Below are positions 1 to 13,483 of a stretch of DNA of 64,000 nt, one piece after another. A program made the translations under genes and the position numbers. Origin of the DNA: Pachypanchax playfairii (Eukaryota > Chordata > Actinopteri > Cyprinodontiformes > Aplocheilidae); assembly GCA_006937955.1 (NCBI GenBank), contig SSNP01000024.1, positions 1,394,065 to 1,458,064 on the forward strand. The letters run 5' to 3'. Each line of letters opens with the position of its first letter. Position 1 is the stretch's first letter. The notes below the pieces were generated by a model. That model did not search any database. It was not told the origin of the DNA and saw nothing but the letters and a program-made list of their open reading frames with translations.

Positions 1-148
1 GGAAATGGGTTTATCAGATAGAATATTAAAATACATTCGTGTTTAAAGGTTAAAGAATGTTACTGGATTTCATTTTTAAATATTTAAATTTAAGTCCTGT
101 GACATGTATTATAAAAGAGCTTTACGTTTTATATTTACTTACCTGGGT

Positions 149-365
149 ACATAGTCACATGCTGATCAGAGCCAATCAGCAACTAGGATACATAGTCACA
201 TGCTGATCAGAGCCAATCAGCAACTAGGATACATAATCACATGCTGATCAGAGCCAATCAGCAACTAGGATACATAGTCACATGCTGATCAGAGCCAATC
301 AGCAACTAGGATACATAGTCACATGCTGATCAGAGCCAATCAGCAACTAGGATACATAATCACAT
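149..365. repeat. 41-bp minisatellite, five full copies plus a partial one
   Basis: Units start at 149, 190, 231, 272 and 313, with a partial sixth from 354. Each contains the inverted pair GCTGAT/ATCAGC around CAGAGCCA. Copies are nearly identical; units 3 and 6 share a G-to-A change (ACATAATCAC instead of ACATAGTCAC), which suggests that a block of three units was duplicated. Confidence 0.95.
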
Positions 366-1069
366 TCCAAAAATATTCAGAGTTGTAGAACCTTGTTACT
401 CTGGTATCATCTTGAGTCAATAGGCCACAAACTGTGACTGAATGTGATCTTTTGGGCATGAACTGACAGATTCATCTGCAGTAATGAGGGTGTTGCTCAC
501 ATCTGTAAAGGAGTCGGGGATCAACCAGTAGAGCTGATGCTCTTCTACACTGAAATGAGTCAGCTGAGGTCTGACGTCTCCCTCTGAAGCTTCTCTGCTC
601 TGACGCACAGGAAGTAAGTCCTGTTGACTTTCTGCTTCTGTCTGATACTGACAGGGTGAAACTAGCTGCATTTACTCATTTACTGTGGCCTAACTAGTTC
701 TTGTGATATGCAACTCTCTGCATCATTGGACTGACTCTATATGTATGGTGTTATACACAAGTAGCAGGGTTCAGGAAGAGGTTATATGGGTGTAAATGCA
801 GAGCGGTTGTGTTTGTATACATTGAGTGTGCACAGCAAAGTGAGCATGTGTCACCTGCTTAACCTCCACCACCATCTTCATCTCTTCTCTTTTATCTTGG
901 AGCCTGTTATAAGTATCTTTGCCCTTGCTTTGTCATTTAAGAAGCACATCACTACATATGCATACAGATTGTGTGTGAGTGTGTGAGATGCTCCCTGTGG
1001 TTCCTCCTGTATTTCAGTCCTCTTTCAGATTGTTCTGGCTTCGCAGTGTGACTCAACCTCACATGTCTA

Positions 1070-1560
1070 TTTGTGTCTCTCTCTCTCTTCTACAAGCTCC
1101 TTCTCAGTCTTCCTCACTTCTTTTATTCCACTGCAGATTTTCACCTTATTTTCTTATAATATTCTGCTTTTTCCCATTGACTTACTTCAGCTCTCTTTCA
1201 CTTGTGTTGCTCTTCATCTATCCCTCCATCTTTTTTTGTGCATTTCAACTCCTTTTCTAACTTTGTCTCCTTTCCTTTTCCTCTTCTTTCTCCTCTTCCT
1301 CCCATGTTTGCCATCTCTTCTTTTATTTTCTGACTCAACACCTTGCTTTTTGCATGTCTATTTCTGGTCTCTGTATTTCTCTCCCCACGCCAACACTGCC
1401 TCCCCCTGCTTCTCATTATCTGTCTCCCTCTCTCTTCGTCTGTCTCTCTGCCGACGTTCCTTCCATTCCCAAACCCGTCCCACCCACATAAACAAACACA
1501 CACAGTTGCATCTTTTAGACCAGCTATCCTCTCTCCTGTTTTTATCCTTCGTCACGTAAC
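1070..1560. repeat. Pyrimidine-rich low-complexity tract
   Basis: The plus strand is dominated by C and T runs (TCTCTCTCTC, CCTCTTCCTCC and similar). Long open frames in this stretch come from the skewed composition, not from a gene. DNA between 370 and 1070 shows nothing I can assign. Confidence 0.6.
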
Positions 1561-1580
1561 AATCATTCTTTAACTCCTCA

Positions 1581-3420
1581 TTAAACTGCTAAATAACTAG
1601 GATATTAAGAGAATACTCAACTTTTTATTGTTTTTATTTACTGTCTGCACCAACAACTGCCCCCTTGGGGATGTTAAAGATTACCTACTCCTTCTTTTAA
1701 ATGCCATTTAAGGATTTAAAGTTAACGTTGCTGCAAGCAGTAATGGCTGACGCAAAGGAATCACATAATTCATGAATCGTGTTCTGTGTTCTAACAAACG
1801 CAGGAAAAAATGTGAATCTGCCTTTAAATAAAGTGTCTAAATGTGTTTAGAAATTTTCAAGCAGAGTTTTTCTTTAAAATGAAGTTTGTTTGTTTTTTTA
1901 AATTCCCTTGAGGCATTTGATCTTTTTTTAATCATCTTTGTTATCAATAATGATCTCAGTTGAATGTATTTTGCAGTGAAAAAGAAAATATTTTTTCTGT
2001 TCAAACAAAAGACCAGCAGTTCTCTCTGATTGTCTTGTCTTACTATAAAACAGGTCAGCAAAATGATCACATACTGAATTTGTAATGGTTCTGTGATCAG
2101 ACAGGCAGAACTCAAATTGCACAGACTCAGACAGGGAACGTTTAAAATCTTTAATAAAAGGTTAAGCATGAATTAACATGGCTTCTTGAATCCAGCAATG
2201 GGACCAACAACACCGGCACTTTGATAAGGAGAGACCGGCAGCTGTAGAGAACAGTCAGGGCCGTGGGAGATGTCACGTCCGGTCCAACATGTACTGGGGT
2301 CCGGGCGGAGAATGATGCTCGGGAGAAAAAGGGTTACAAACGTGAACAGAAATACTCCTCTTCATCTGTCAAACATAATACGCTCCAAAGAAACAGAAAC
2401 TCCTCTTTGTCAGTTAAAGTAAATGAAAACTGAGACTTACAGAAGAACTGAATCCAAATCAAGGCAAGGCAGAGGCGGGTGCGATGTCGAAGGTACAGGT
2501 CCATTTTCCGTCATCAAGGTTCCACAGGTAGGCAAACAAATCTGTAGGTTGGCAGGCAAGAGGTGGGGTCAAGTACGATCCAGGGTTCATACCAACAAGT
2601 CCTCCAACTCATATGCCCATAGTTGACGTTTGTCCATGCACTCGAATACGACCCCATTTAGTGTTTTCTATGGTTTTACCACCCTCAGCGCCCCCTTTCG
2701 GTAAAATGGGAACAGATACTTTTACAGAACAACAGAAAACTTGCTTTCCGCCCTTAATGAGCTAACAAAGGGTTAGGGTTAGGGTTAGGTCGAGCTGGGT
2801 TGCGGCTTGATTCTTTTCTTCCGGCCCGTTGTTCCACCAGCGTCCCTAGCAACAACCTAGTAACCACTCAAACCTGAGAAAATGTACGTTGAAACGAAAA
2901 AACTATGTACCATTTCCATAAACCAAACAAATATTATGAAAATAAAGTTTATATTTCTCACTAGAAATGTTATCAAAACAAGTCTAAAGCCACTGTCTAT
3001 TTTGAAATAGAACAATTTCTGCCAAAAATTGAGGGGAAGGCCGCCATGTTTCTCTCATTTTGCCAGCGAGAAACTGCAGTCAGCATAACCACCGCCAGAG
3101 GTCGCTTTAAATACGTCACCCTTGGTCGTAATTTGATGACTGGACATACGACCACTGTGTACGTTTTGCTTTGGAGGACAGTCTGGTTCATACACAACAG
3201 AGTAACGTTCCAGAACATGGCAACGGGTCAGAGAAGCTTGTTAGGATGCAGTTCAACGTAGGCTACAACCAACTCACAATGTGCTTAAAAAAACTCTCAC
3301 CCCTTATAAAGGGGTGGGGACAGGCACGGCAGATTCCAGAAGGAGCAGTGCACAGGTGTAAACAATGTCCCTGATGATCCTCCACACACACCACTCAACC
3401 TGCGTACAGGACAGTTTCTC
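1581..3420. other. Non-coding, repeat-like DNA with a short telomere-like run
   Basis: AT-rich to about 2200, then more mixed sequence. GGGTTAGGGTTAGGGTTAGG at 2770-2789 is three TTAGGG units, too short to be a true interstitial telomere. The surrounding 2640-2890 segment resembles dispersed fish repeat sequence, but I cannot name the family. No coding exon is supported. Confidence 0.35.
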
Positions 3421-3879
3421 CAAACTGAGTTCATTCAGTGAGCTGAAGTATTAGCATTAGCTAACATAAATGGCTAGATCCACAGATCTAAATTACAGTT
3501 GGTTCTTTGCCATATTGGCATGCACTTGTATAGCGCTTTTGTGTCATTTTAAAACATATAAACAAACAAACAAACAAAACAGTAAATAATTATTTAAGTT
3601 TTGGAGCTTTTCAGACTATAAATGATTCCTCGCATGTATCTGCACTAACACTCAGATCTGTGTTTCTAACTTGACCCTGATGTTACAATTCTGTTTTAAA
3701 GGGTCTGTATTTTTTTTCTTTACTACATTTTTCCAATAGAGGCATTTCCTTGAAAGGTTACCTATTATTAATACTCAAGATTTTCTTCTGGATTTTACTG
3801 ACAGTTTTGAATCCTGAATTCTTCTGCAAGGCCAAGAGCCCATTTTTAAAGCTACTTGTCTGAGTCTCAGTCACCTGAG

Positions 3880-4200
3880 AACCTGAGATCAGCTGATCAG
3901 AAGCGGCTGTTGGAACTATGGACTACATTAAGAAGATGATTCACAGCTATTGCTCTCAGACTCTGGAACAATTTAATGTTGAATGTTTGCTTCCATATAT
4001 TCCACCAAAAAGCAGCTAAAAGGGTTTTATTTAAACAGGTTTTCTAACTAAATCAGTTGGACTAAAGTATTTTAAAAACATTTTTAATCCCTTTTTATTT
4101 CTTCTGTTTTGTTTTCTTTTATGGTTTTAATCTTGTGCTTATGTTTTTTTATTGTAAAATACTTTGTTTTTTTCATCCTTTGAAAAGCAAGAAGTATCGT
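3880..4200 (+). mobile_element. Fossil LINE 3' end (L2/CR1/Rex-like reverse transcriptase C terminus)
   Basis: Read from 3934 the plus strand gives R-stop-FTAIALRLWNNLM, which resembles the R-S-F-S-x-x-A-P-x-LWN-x-LP block near the C terminus of vertebrate L2/Rex-type LINE proteins, followed by a run like K-x-x-L-F-x-x-x-F and an AT-rich tail. Stops and frameshifts show it is dead. The clade is uncertain. Confidence 0.4.
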
Positions 4201-4259
4201 TATCTTCTGATACTTGTTTGAAAAATAAACTTCCGGAGTCTTTCAAAAAAACTGTTTGG

Positions 4260-7200
4260 AAGATAAATGTTGAAAAAATGGGCTAAAAGTGCTTGTATGC
4301 TTTTACATTTTTACGTATCCGTAATATCTTGTTTCACTGGAATCAGGAATCCAAATATACCTGAATGTCACTGAATAAACTAGTTTTTAATAGGAAAACA
4401 CAATATTTGTATAAAAATGCTTTTCAAGGCAGTTTTTCCCTTTTGAAATATTTTTCATTCATATTGAAAAAAGACTGTTTTTCATCCCAATTGTGACATT
4501 TGTCTCAATTTCTGATAAAATAACAAAGTCCAGCTCTTTCTGTTGGTTCAGAGCTACCTAAAATGCCCTCTGGAGAGAAAGAGATCCAGTGCAGTTAAGC
4601 AAAGAACAGAGGTTAGAAGCGGTTGAGTTCCGTTCATTTTAAGAAGAAAATCTAAAATAAGATTTGAAAGAGAGGCATTAGGAGGAGGAGACTTGCAGCT
4701 TTTGAAAAATACTGAGAAACTTTGGATAGAAGGAAAGGGATGGGGTGATACATTGAGACAGGAGTGGTGTGTCTGCTGAAATTGAAAGTGGAGAATCTGT
4801 AGTAGTATCTGTAGTACTTTGATAAATACACCATCAGACCCTCATCCGAGTGTGTTGGGTCATTTATCTCACATCACTACCCCAAAGCCCTGTAACTATC
4901 TCCTCAGTCCGTTCTTTCATTACAGCTTTGAAGTCATTGAACAGAGCTGCAGGTTGGCCAGTCAGAGGCAGGTGCCAACAAGCTGAAAACATTTCTCATC
5001 CGCTGCACCCAGTGTTTCCTTTCTGTCTCTGTGCTCTGCTGAGTCCCAGTGCTGCTCACTGGAGATAGCAGAACCCACAGAGTAAGGCCAAGTTCCCATC
5101 CACCCCCTCTCTTCTCTGCCTCTCTTCCATCCTCCTTGTTCTTTTTTCTTTATTCCTCATCATCATCTTTTTAAATACCCCTAAACGCTTCTCCTTTTGC
5201 TCTTTCCTGTTTTTGTTCCTAAACGTTCCTCTGCAGGACTTTACCCAGAATCCTCTTCCAGTACATAATTTAGACAAACACAGAAAAAAATAATCAACAC
5301 ACTGGCTCAACCTAATATATCTGTGTACACACACATATGTGTACAGAGACAAAAATCTATATTTGTTTTCATGCCTCATCTTCCATCACCTAAAACATTC
5401 ATCTTCTGTGGTCCACATCTGGTGCAGCTGGTTTAATATTTCTGTTCCTTCAGGTTTCAGTTTGATTTGTTTGTTCTTGTGATTTATTAACAGATCAGAT
5501 GACACATGCAGAACTTGAACCTGCATGCTGTTAGTGAGGTCTTTCATGCAGATACATGTTTATCTGTCTTTCTTCAGTAACATGGTGTACAACATACATA
5601 AGTTTAGATATAAACCACTTTTTTATCATAGTTGCCTAAAATTTGTGGTCAGTAACAAACTTCATAGAAGAAAATGTGAGTCAATCCAGCAAACATTCAG
5701 AGAGGAGAGAGGTTGATGCAGAGGATGGTGAGAAATTATAGAAATTACATGTGACAGGCATCATGTTTAGTTTCGGGATAGTCTGGATTTCTGTTCTAAA
5801 ATACATGTAAAATTATAAGTTAAATCTAGTTATTTGAATGACCTCAGTTTGAAGAAAGGGAGATTAATTCTTAATGGATTTGTGAGGCTGTCTGTCATGT
5901 TTAAAACCAAAGTTAATAAAACAATTTCAATCTCACAAATTTAGAGTGGTACAAGACTGTTGTAGAAACCTTTACATTGTTGTCACATTAGCATTACATG
6001 GTTATTTACATGGAAGTCTTGTTATTTGCAGAGAGAGGAAATTAAAAGCAGAGCTAGCTAGTTGTAACTCCTGGTGTGAAGCCTGGAGCACGTCCAGCAG
6101 GAATATTGTAATATTTCTACAGTAGTGAGCTTGTAATGTGAAACCAGAAGCAGTGTCAAGGCTTACAAGAGACTGGAGTTACAGATTGTTACAAGGAACC
6201 TCGCCGTGATGTCTTGGTCCCGCCCTGGTTGCCTACGAGATACGTTATCAGGAACCACCAAGGTGGGTTCCAATGTACGAGGGAGGCGTCTATCCTCGGT
6301 TTGCCTGCTGTTTAGCTGACTTACCAAGGATACATGGGAAATGCTTTGATGCCTTCTCTAGGTCAAAAATTTCCCGGAATACATCACGGTATTTTCAGAA
6401 AATGGCGGTTCAGGTGCAGCAGCTACTTCAGGGGCTTATATCTAAAATATTTTTTTTTAATCCAAAGCAGTTATACGGTTGGTTAGTCGTTTAGTAGTTG
6501 CAGCTTCGGTGGCTAGAAGGTACTAACTCTCTTACCCACTTATTTTTATTAGCATTTCCAGTTCCATGGCTGAAGGAACGCTGCTATGCTACTATGCTAC
6601 TACAATGAGTGGAATGTAAACACTGCACACAAGCGGACAGCCACGGTTACGTGAGTTAAGTCTGTTCCAGTGTCCTCGTAAGCAAGATGTCTTGTCTACC
6701 CAGTGCTGCCTCAGTAGGTGAGGCGCCTTGACATTGAGAAATGCCTACAGAGCCAGTAATCCACTAGCATAGCCCTGATTAGCCGTTAGCTAGAACTGCT
6801 TTGAATCTTCAAACTGAGTCCTTTCAAAGAGCAACACTTTTCTCAAGTGGTTTTCTGGATTGTTCCTGTAATCGAATGAATTGGTCATCATGCTATTTCC
6901 AACCTATTCTGAAAATATCACTCATATCTGCTCATACTGTTTGAGTTATCCTATTCACATACAGACAAGTAAATAAACTAACACACTAAAATTGAAACCT
7001 GCTCGAGGGAGGTAATAATATGAGTGGAGATAACTCGGAGAGATTATACTCACTCATCAAATGCTAGTTTTGTAATAATTTCCCAGGGCAGGTGCTCACT
7101 GACTGCCACAATCAGTTTGGTAGGATGTTAAGTCATAAACAGATGCAGAGTGCAGGGACATACAGATAATAAGGCTTGAAGGATTTGGACCGAGCTGGTG

Positions 7201-8130
7201 CTAAAGGGACAACATAGATTCTTTGATTTGTGACAAAGTTAATTTATTTTCAGATTAAAGTGTCAGATTGTTGTAATAAAGATCCAGATTTTGGGATATT
7301 TATGCAAAAGAAACACATTTATTGTTCCGTTAAGGGCCTCCAGGCTGAAACGTATGTTGGTCTTACTTGCAGACACAAAACATTTTCATTTAAATTAGAT
7401 GGTTACACTAAAACAAATCGGTTCACACCATCCTCTCTCTGCACTGATTTCACTAAATTTACTTATAATATTCCTCCCATCTTGTTTCTGATTGCTCTAT
7501 TGCCGTCTCCTCTTTACCTTCCCTGCTTTCCATCTCGTATCACAGAGACTCAACGTTTACCTCTGCTCTGTTCTCGCCCTGATCACCTGTTCCCCACCTC
7601 CCTCTCTCAGCTGTGTTTGTGCATCGCAGTCCGCACGCTGCCATGAAGTGGCTCCAACAGCTGGGACACAACTACCAATCTATCTATAAATCAATCATGC
7701 TATCACCTGCTGGCACTTGTGTGTGAGCTTGTATGCGTCCACACGCCTCTCATTTGCCTCTAGTTCTGATTGTGGAGGAGTACTTGACTACTTCTGCCTT
7801 CAGCTCGACTTGTCTCATCCACCAACGTCAGCTTTATTTGTCAAGCTCCATCCCAGAAGGCTTATGACAGTTTTACTTGTCAAACATTTGTTTGCATTTC
7901 TTCCCCTCTCTCTGTGCAGCCGTCTGTCTCCGTTGTTTGGCCTGTCTTCCATCTGAAGCTGAACAGGAAATGCTGGTGTGAAAAGACTAACAAAATAAGG
8001 TGAGAAATAAGGAATAAAACCTCTAAAGAAATGAAATAGCCTTTATTAGAGTGTAAAGTATCCATGTAATTTATATACTTGCTTGATAGTGTTCAGAGTT
8101 GAAGGACGATGTCACTTTTCTTCAGTGGAC
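4260..8130. other. No gene recognised (AT-rich non-coding DNA)
   Basis: Only short chance open frames are present. A stretch near 4920-4971 has a fair acceptor (cattacag) followed by an open frame, but it is too short to support an exon. The interval 6180-6720 is richer in CpG than its surroundings and may be an old repeat. The phrase CCTCAGTTTGAAGAAA near 5842 recurs near 13425 and 15880. Confidence 0.3.
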
Positions 8131-8137
8131 ATTGAGT

Positions 8138-8292
8138 GAGAGGCGGCGTCCACTGTGAACAGGTGGCCGGTCCATCACAAGGCCACATCGAGACAAATAA
8201 CCTTTTACACTTGCACCAACTGCACATGCAAACTTCATGTAAAAAGGTCAAACCTGCAAGGCAACACTATCTAACTGCATCATCATTTTCAA
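8138..8292. repeat. Teleost dispersed repeat fragment (LINE/SINE tail type)
   Basis: The order of phrases (GTCCATCACAAGGCCA, GAGACAAATAACC, CATGCAAACTTCATG, CAACACTATCTAACTGCA) matches a common fish repeat that also appears here at 45255-45495. Degenerate, no coding capacity. Confidence 0.55.
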
Positions 8293-8299
8293 TAGAACA

Positions 8300-10230
8300 A
8301 GTCTGTACCAAAGAAATCCTGATTAAAGTCCTGTCCTGCTCAACGATCAGTCTACCAAAAAAAACGCATTTTGATTGAACAGTTAATAAACAATAGAGCA
8401 TTTATAAAACAAAAACGAAAAAAAAACATCAAAAATACATAAAACTACAACAATTATACAATTATTTGAAAACTAAGTGATTTTTTTTAACGGCAAAGTG
8501 AGAAGCTCTGTCTGACGTCTATAGTGACAGTTACAATTACCCACCTGACCACACACTACAAAAAATATAGCTGCTAAAACTGCTGAAAGATTTGTTGTCT
8601 ACAGCTAAAACAAGTAGCAGTCTAACTGGAAACAGCAAAACTACCTATTTTCCTTACTGAGTGTGAAGCAGCATCCATGCAACCAGCCACAGGTGCGGTT
8701 CCTGAGTGTTCTATGGTGATCTAAACTGTGGTGCTGTCCAGTTTCTTTTCTTTATTGGTGGAAAGAAAATATTCAAGACGACTTCGTTAAGTTTACAGTC
8801 CTAAAAGTCTGGATTTTAAAGTTCCGATTTAAACTGTATAGATCCTTTAGAAATGGACTTTTACACAACTGTCACATGTTTCTGTTAAAATACAAGACTG
8901 TAAGACAATAATGTCACAACACTGCCTCTTCCACCAAACTCATATTCGCCATAGACATATCAGTCATGTCCTTAGTGCAACAACTCTGAAACTTCCAGTA
9001 GGTGACGTTTACATAGCAGTGATCCGAGAGGGATGTTACACAATTAAGTACTCTGCAATAACTGTTTTTCCACGGTGTTGTACCGTGACCCAATACATAT
9101 AACAAGAGCCCATCACGAACATAACCTGTTCATCACATTCTTCACTTTCGTGTTCTCTGTGTACATTCATTATCATCATCCTCACCTGTAAGAGCTCTAC
9201 CTGTCATTTTCTGCACCATTCTCCACCCCTTTAAGGAGAATATTTTCAGCTCACATATTGTAACTGTCTTTGTTTTTGTCTTTTGGATTGGATATGTATT
9301 GTGTTTTGGATTTAATCTTATTGTGGAAACTGTGTAACCTAGCTTCAACCTTAGCCCATGCTAACGACATGTTACCTCGAGTCGCAAGATCTTCTGTCTG
9401 TCTGCGTGTGAAACTTACCTTGACTGCATCAATCCGCTGCCAACCTATGCACCTGTAAAAACCTCATACATACCCTCTCTTCATAACTACCTATCTCACT
9501 CCACTGTGGTGGATGTATATGTGAATTAGTGAGTGTGAGCACCTCACACTGTGTGTACAACCAGCAAGATACCTGCCGCCAGCGTTGGTCTTCCAACAGC
9601 CATCAGCAACACCTCCACTCACACTTCCACGTCTTCCATGCTTTCGTGTTTGTATATTTGTGGAGACTCTCACAAACACTTTTTTTCTGATTTTTTTTTT
9701 TTCTTGTGTAAATTTTAAATACTTTTGAAAACCTTTTTAACCTATTCCTCTGGTTACTTTACCTCTTCCATCCTGTCTCTTTTCTTCTTTACTCATCTCT
9801 CGCTCCATCTTTCTGTTCGTTCTGTCATCCGTTCTACTCCCCTCCACATTTCATCTCTCTCTTTCTATTCTCAGCCTTCATCACGTTATCTCTTCACCAG
9901 TCGCGCTTTTATCCCTCTTGCCTAATCTGTTTCCCTGTCTGACAGTTTTTGGACTTTACAAACTGCTTATCTGAGCCTTTTGCTTAAACAGTGAATGAAA
10001 TGTTGCTTTCAGATATGAGAATGCAACAGTTGTCTAAAAGTTATCTGATTTTTTATTTTTGTTTTTTTATTTTTTTGGGGGGGGGTCGAGCTTTGCAAAC
10101 TTTTTAACTTTTTTTTTCCAATTAAATTTGTCTGTATTGTTCAGTTAAACTTCGTAATACTTTATTTATTCTCAAAGGAAAATTAAATGTTGTTGTAACT
10201 CAGTTTTTCCGTAGACTCATTAGAAGATTA
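8300..10230. other. No gene recognised; pyrimidine-rich tract at 9740-9920
   Basis: AT-rich, with homopolymer runs (a T run near 9690, T then G9 at 10070-10085) and a CT-rich block at 9740-9920. No splice-bounded open frame is convincing. Confidence 0.3.
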
Positions 10231-11285
10231 TAGTGGACAGGAAGGATCTGTTGGATTTAAAGAAGCTTCGGACTGAAGACACTCTGTTGAGTTACTGTGT
10301 TGTGAAGAGGATGATGAGGGTTCTCCATCATGTTCTTCATCCTCCGTTGGACAATCAACTAAAGATGATCCTGATCAGAACCAGAACAGAACCAGCCCTC
10401 CTTATCAATCTGTTCAGCCTCTTTATGTCACCTGCTCTGATGCTCCGCCCCCAACAGGTGACTGCAGATGTGATCACACTCTCAGCAACAGACTTATAAA
10501 AGATCTTCAACATCTTGCTGCAAACGTTGAAGGATCTAAGCTTCCTGAGGGAGTCCAGTCTGTTCTGTCCCTTCCTGAAAACAACATCACAGTGTCTCCA
10601 GTTCAGTCTGTTGTCCAGGTGAACACCAGGTATTTATACTCCTCCACCACCTCCACTTCTTCTCCCATGATGGAAATGGGTGTTAGTATGTTGCTGCTCT
10701 TCCTAAAATCCACAATCATCTCCTTTGTCTTGTTCACATTCAAGATGAGATGATTGTTCCCACACCAGGACACAAAGCAGTCCACCAGGTCTCTGTACTC
10801 AGTCTCTTGTCCATCTCTGATCCACCAACAACTGCAGAGTCATCAGAGTATTTTTGTAGATGGCAGGACTCTGACCTGTCCTGAAAGTCTGAGGTGTACA
10901 GAGTGAAAAGGAATGGTGAGAGTACAGTACCCTGTGGTGCTCCTGTGCTGCTGATCACCTGCTCAGACACACACTCAGTCTCACATACTGGGGGTCTGTT
11001 TATGAGGGTTGGAGATCTGTTTGGCTCGGGGTTGGAGAGGAAGATGTTGACCTTATTTCTGAATTCAACCTGTTGGTGAAGAGGTTGGTCACTGTCTATG
11101 TTCCAACACTTTATTATCCTGAGAAGATTTGGATCTTGACTGAAAGTACAAGAATCATTCAAACTGATCTTCAACCACTGGGTGGCTGCGCTAACCTTTA
11201 ATGATAAGGTGACAGGTTCCATCCTTCAGGGGGAACTCTGCGTAGAACCTCCTGTTTGCTTCCCCCAGGAGGTTTTCCAGCACGC
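10230..11285 (-). mobile_element. Decayed non-LTR retrotransposon with reverse transcriptase remnant (L2/CR1-like)
   Basis: On the minus strand an open frame at 11222-10740 contains GAPQGTVLSPFLFTLYTSDF and KYSDDSAVVG, the reverse-transcriptase motifs PQG and Y/FADD (here YSDD). After a frameshift the reading continues at 10785-10603 with NKTKEMIVDFRK and VVEEYKYL, the usual next blocks of L2/CR1-type LINEs. The 3' part fades out near 10230. Only the 3' half of the element is present and it is broken by frameshifts and stops. Confidence 0.85.
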
Positions 11286-11289
11286 TTCA

Positions 11290-13480
11290 CTGGAACAATC
11301 CCTGGATGTTCTAAAGGGATTTTAAATCATGGATGGAGTTAAATTAAGCAACAGCAGTAAAGAAGTTGTAATAATTTTAAAACACTGTTAGAATTTTACA
11401 GTTAATTCAAAAACATTCCATGAAATTTTCTAGAAAACTGTTAAACACTTCACATTCAACCTGATACTTTTTAATGTTGCATTTTCACAAACACAAATAG
11501 CTTTCAATACTTAGTATATTGAAATGATGCACATTTATTGGAGTAAATCTAGCCAATTCATTAGTTGTTTTTTATTGTGAAGAACTTTAAATACATTTGA
11601 GCCTGAAAGTCAAGGTCTTTCTATCCCGATTCTATCAAAGTTGAACATTGTGACTTCCCACAGTGTTTTGAAGTGCAGCGCTAACTTTTGATGATCGGTC
11701 CCAAAAGTAAGTTTCTGTGAGTCAGACAAAGTGTCACTGTAAAAACTCATATTTAGTGTATTTATATCCAATTTTGCACAACTTTAGGTTTTCAGTAAGT
11801 TCATTACCCAGTGAACACAAACGATGGATGTGCATGCACACGTCTCACCTGTCGGCTAAATATAACTCAGGACAAGCAGCGTGAGATGCAGCCATGCAAA
11901 GGTCAGTGAGTACAGGCGTTGGGTAAGCATCTGCCACTTTTCTTTATGCGAGCGTGTAAGTGCAGCTGCCTCCATCCAACCCCGCAGCGTCTTTGAATAA
12001 CCCCCATCTCTGCTTCTCTACAATTAGAGTGAAAATGATGTGTTGCTCCAAGGCGCTACAATTAGGCTGAGTCACATCAACGCTGGACAGCTCTGATGAA
12101 GGGCTATTAGAGAGCCAGAGAAGATGGAGGCACTCCTCACCCTCCACCTTTACCACCATCACCATCATACCCATCCGTCACCACAACTCCCGCTTCTTTC
12201 TCCTCTTCCTCCTCCTCTTCCTCACCAAATCGCGTCTCCACCCTCTTCCCCAACATCCATCACCATTACCACCAAACTTTCCAGGGAAACTTCTCCAGCC
12301 AGGAGTCGATCTAACCTGGCACCTCTGTTCACGCTCTTTCCCCCTCCTCTTTGCATCTGTCTCATTTCCTGCCACAGATTCATATATATTTCGGGATAAG
12401 TGCTCTCCATGAATCTTACACCTGCTTAATCTCTCTCTATTTCATTGCCTTTTCCAACTTTCTATCCTTCATCCACTTTCTTCCTTTCTGTTCATCTGCA
12501 CATCTATTCATCTCCTTCTCTGTAGTCTCTGAGTGCGGCTCGCTCTCCTCGTTCTCCTTTTTTCCCCGAGTCATGCACCTCTTTTAATAGCTCAATTTTT
12601 CTTATTCTCCACTTATCTTCTCCAATTTGATGCATTTCACCTGGCTTGAATCATTTTGTCCCTTTCTATCCATCTCCGCCTTCCTTTCTGTTCAGCTCTA
12701 TCACCTATTTTACTACCTCAAAGCCTCTATTTGTTTCTGAAAATGAATATTTTGGAGTGCTGTCTCCTCTAGATTTTAAAAGTAATATTTTAGATAAAGT
12801 ATTCTTGGTCCAAACTTCTGATATCAGATATATTGAGGAAAATATTTTGGTAATTATAGTCTACTTCAATAAATTACGTTAAGGTGATTAATCTTGCTTT
12901 TAAAGAAGAGTTCAGCTTTTTGCAGCCGTATTTTTCCAGTTACGACTCTAATTACGTGGATAAAAAAGAACAAATGGCGAGAGATGTTTCATTAATGCAG
13001 GGTTCAGTGTTAATTAACTTGTTTGTCTGTGACCCAGCTGTAAAGTGCACAAATGGAGAAGGTTAATCAAATCATCATACAGTAAATTAAGTTGCATTAA
13101 TCTCAATTCCCTTTGTGGAGCTGAAAAAAGAGGTGATGAATTAGAGCAGATAAACACCTCTTTGATGACGAGGTTATAAAACACATTCATGCGGGAAAAA
13201 AAATGGAAAAAACACTTTTTCTTTCTAACAGAGTCAGTGAATAACAACAATATCCTTGAACACCACCAGGAAAAATATAGATTTTCAAGTATTTATTCAA
13301 CCAAAAAAACATGATTTATTTTGCACAACTTGACCTTAAAGCAATAGTTTAGATCTTTGTATGTGGGATTCTGTGGAAAACATGTGAAGTAATGTTTTCT
13401 TTTATGGAAAACATTTTGAATGGCCTCAGTTTGAAGAAACAGTGATTACTTCTGATTGGGCTGAGGAGCTAGTGGTTAGT
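11290..13480. other. No gene recognised; pyrimidine-rich tract and candidate regulatory motifs
   Basis: CTACAATTAG occurs twice (12018-12027 and 12056-12065). The stretch 12170-12660 is strongly CT-rich. At 13010-13200 there is a GC-balanced stretch with TTAATTAA and GATAAACA motifs that does not look like a repeat. No coding exon is supported. Confidence 0.3.
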
Positions 13481-13483
13481 TAA

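Noticed and set aside
1071..1559. Long open frame (162 codons) on the plus strand
   Set aside because: Leu/Ser/Phe-rich product caused by a CT-rich tract; overlapping frames are open on both strands, with no domain.
2770..2789. TTAGGG repeats as an interstitial telomere or chromosome fusion point
   Set aside because: Only three units, and the run sits in repeat-like DNA; far too short for a telomere relic.
4925..4971. Short exon after a good acceptor (reading FEVIEQSCRLASQRQ)
   Set aside because: Only about 47 bp, no family match and no partner exon; chance is likely.
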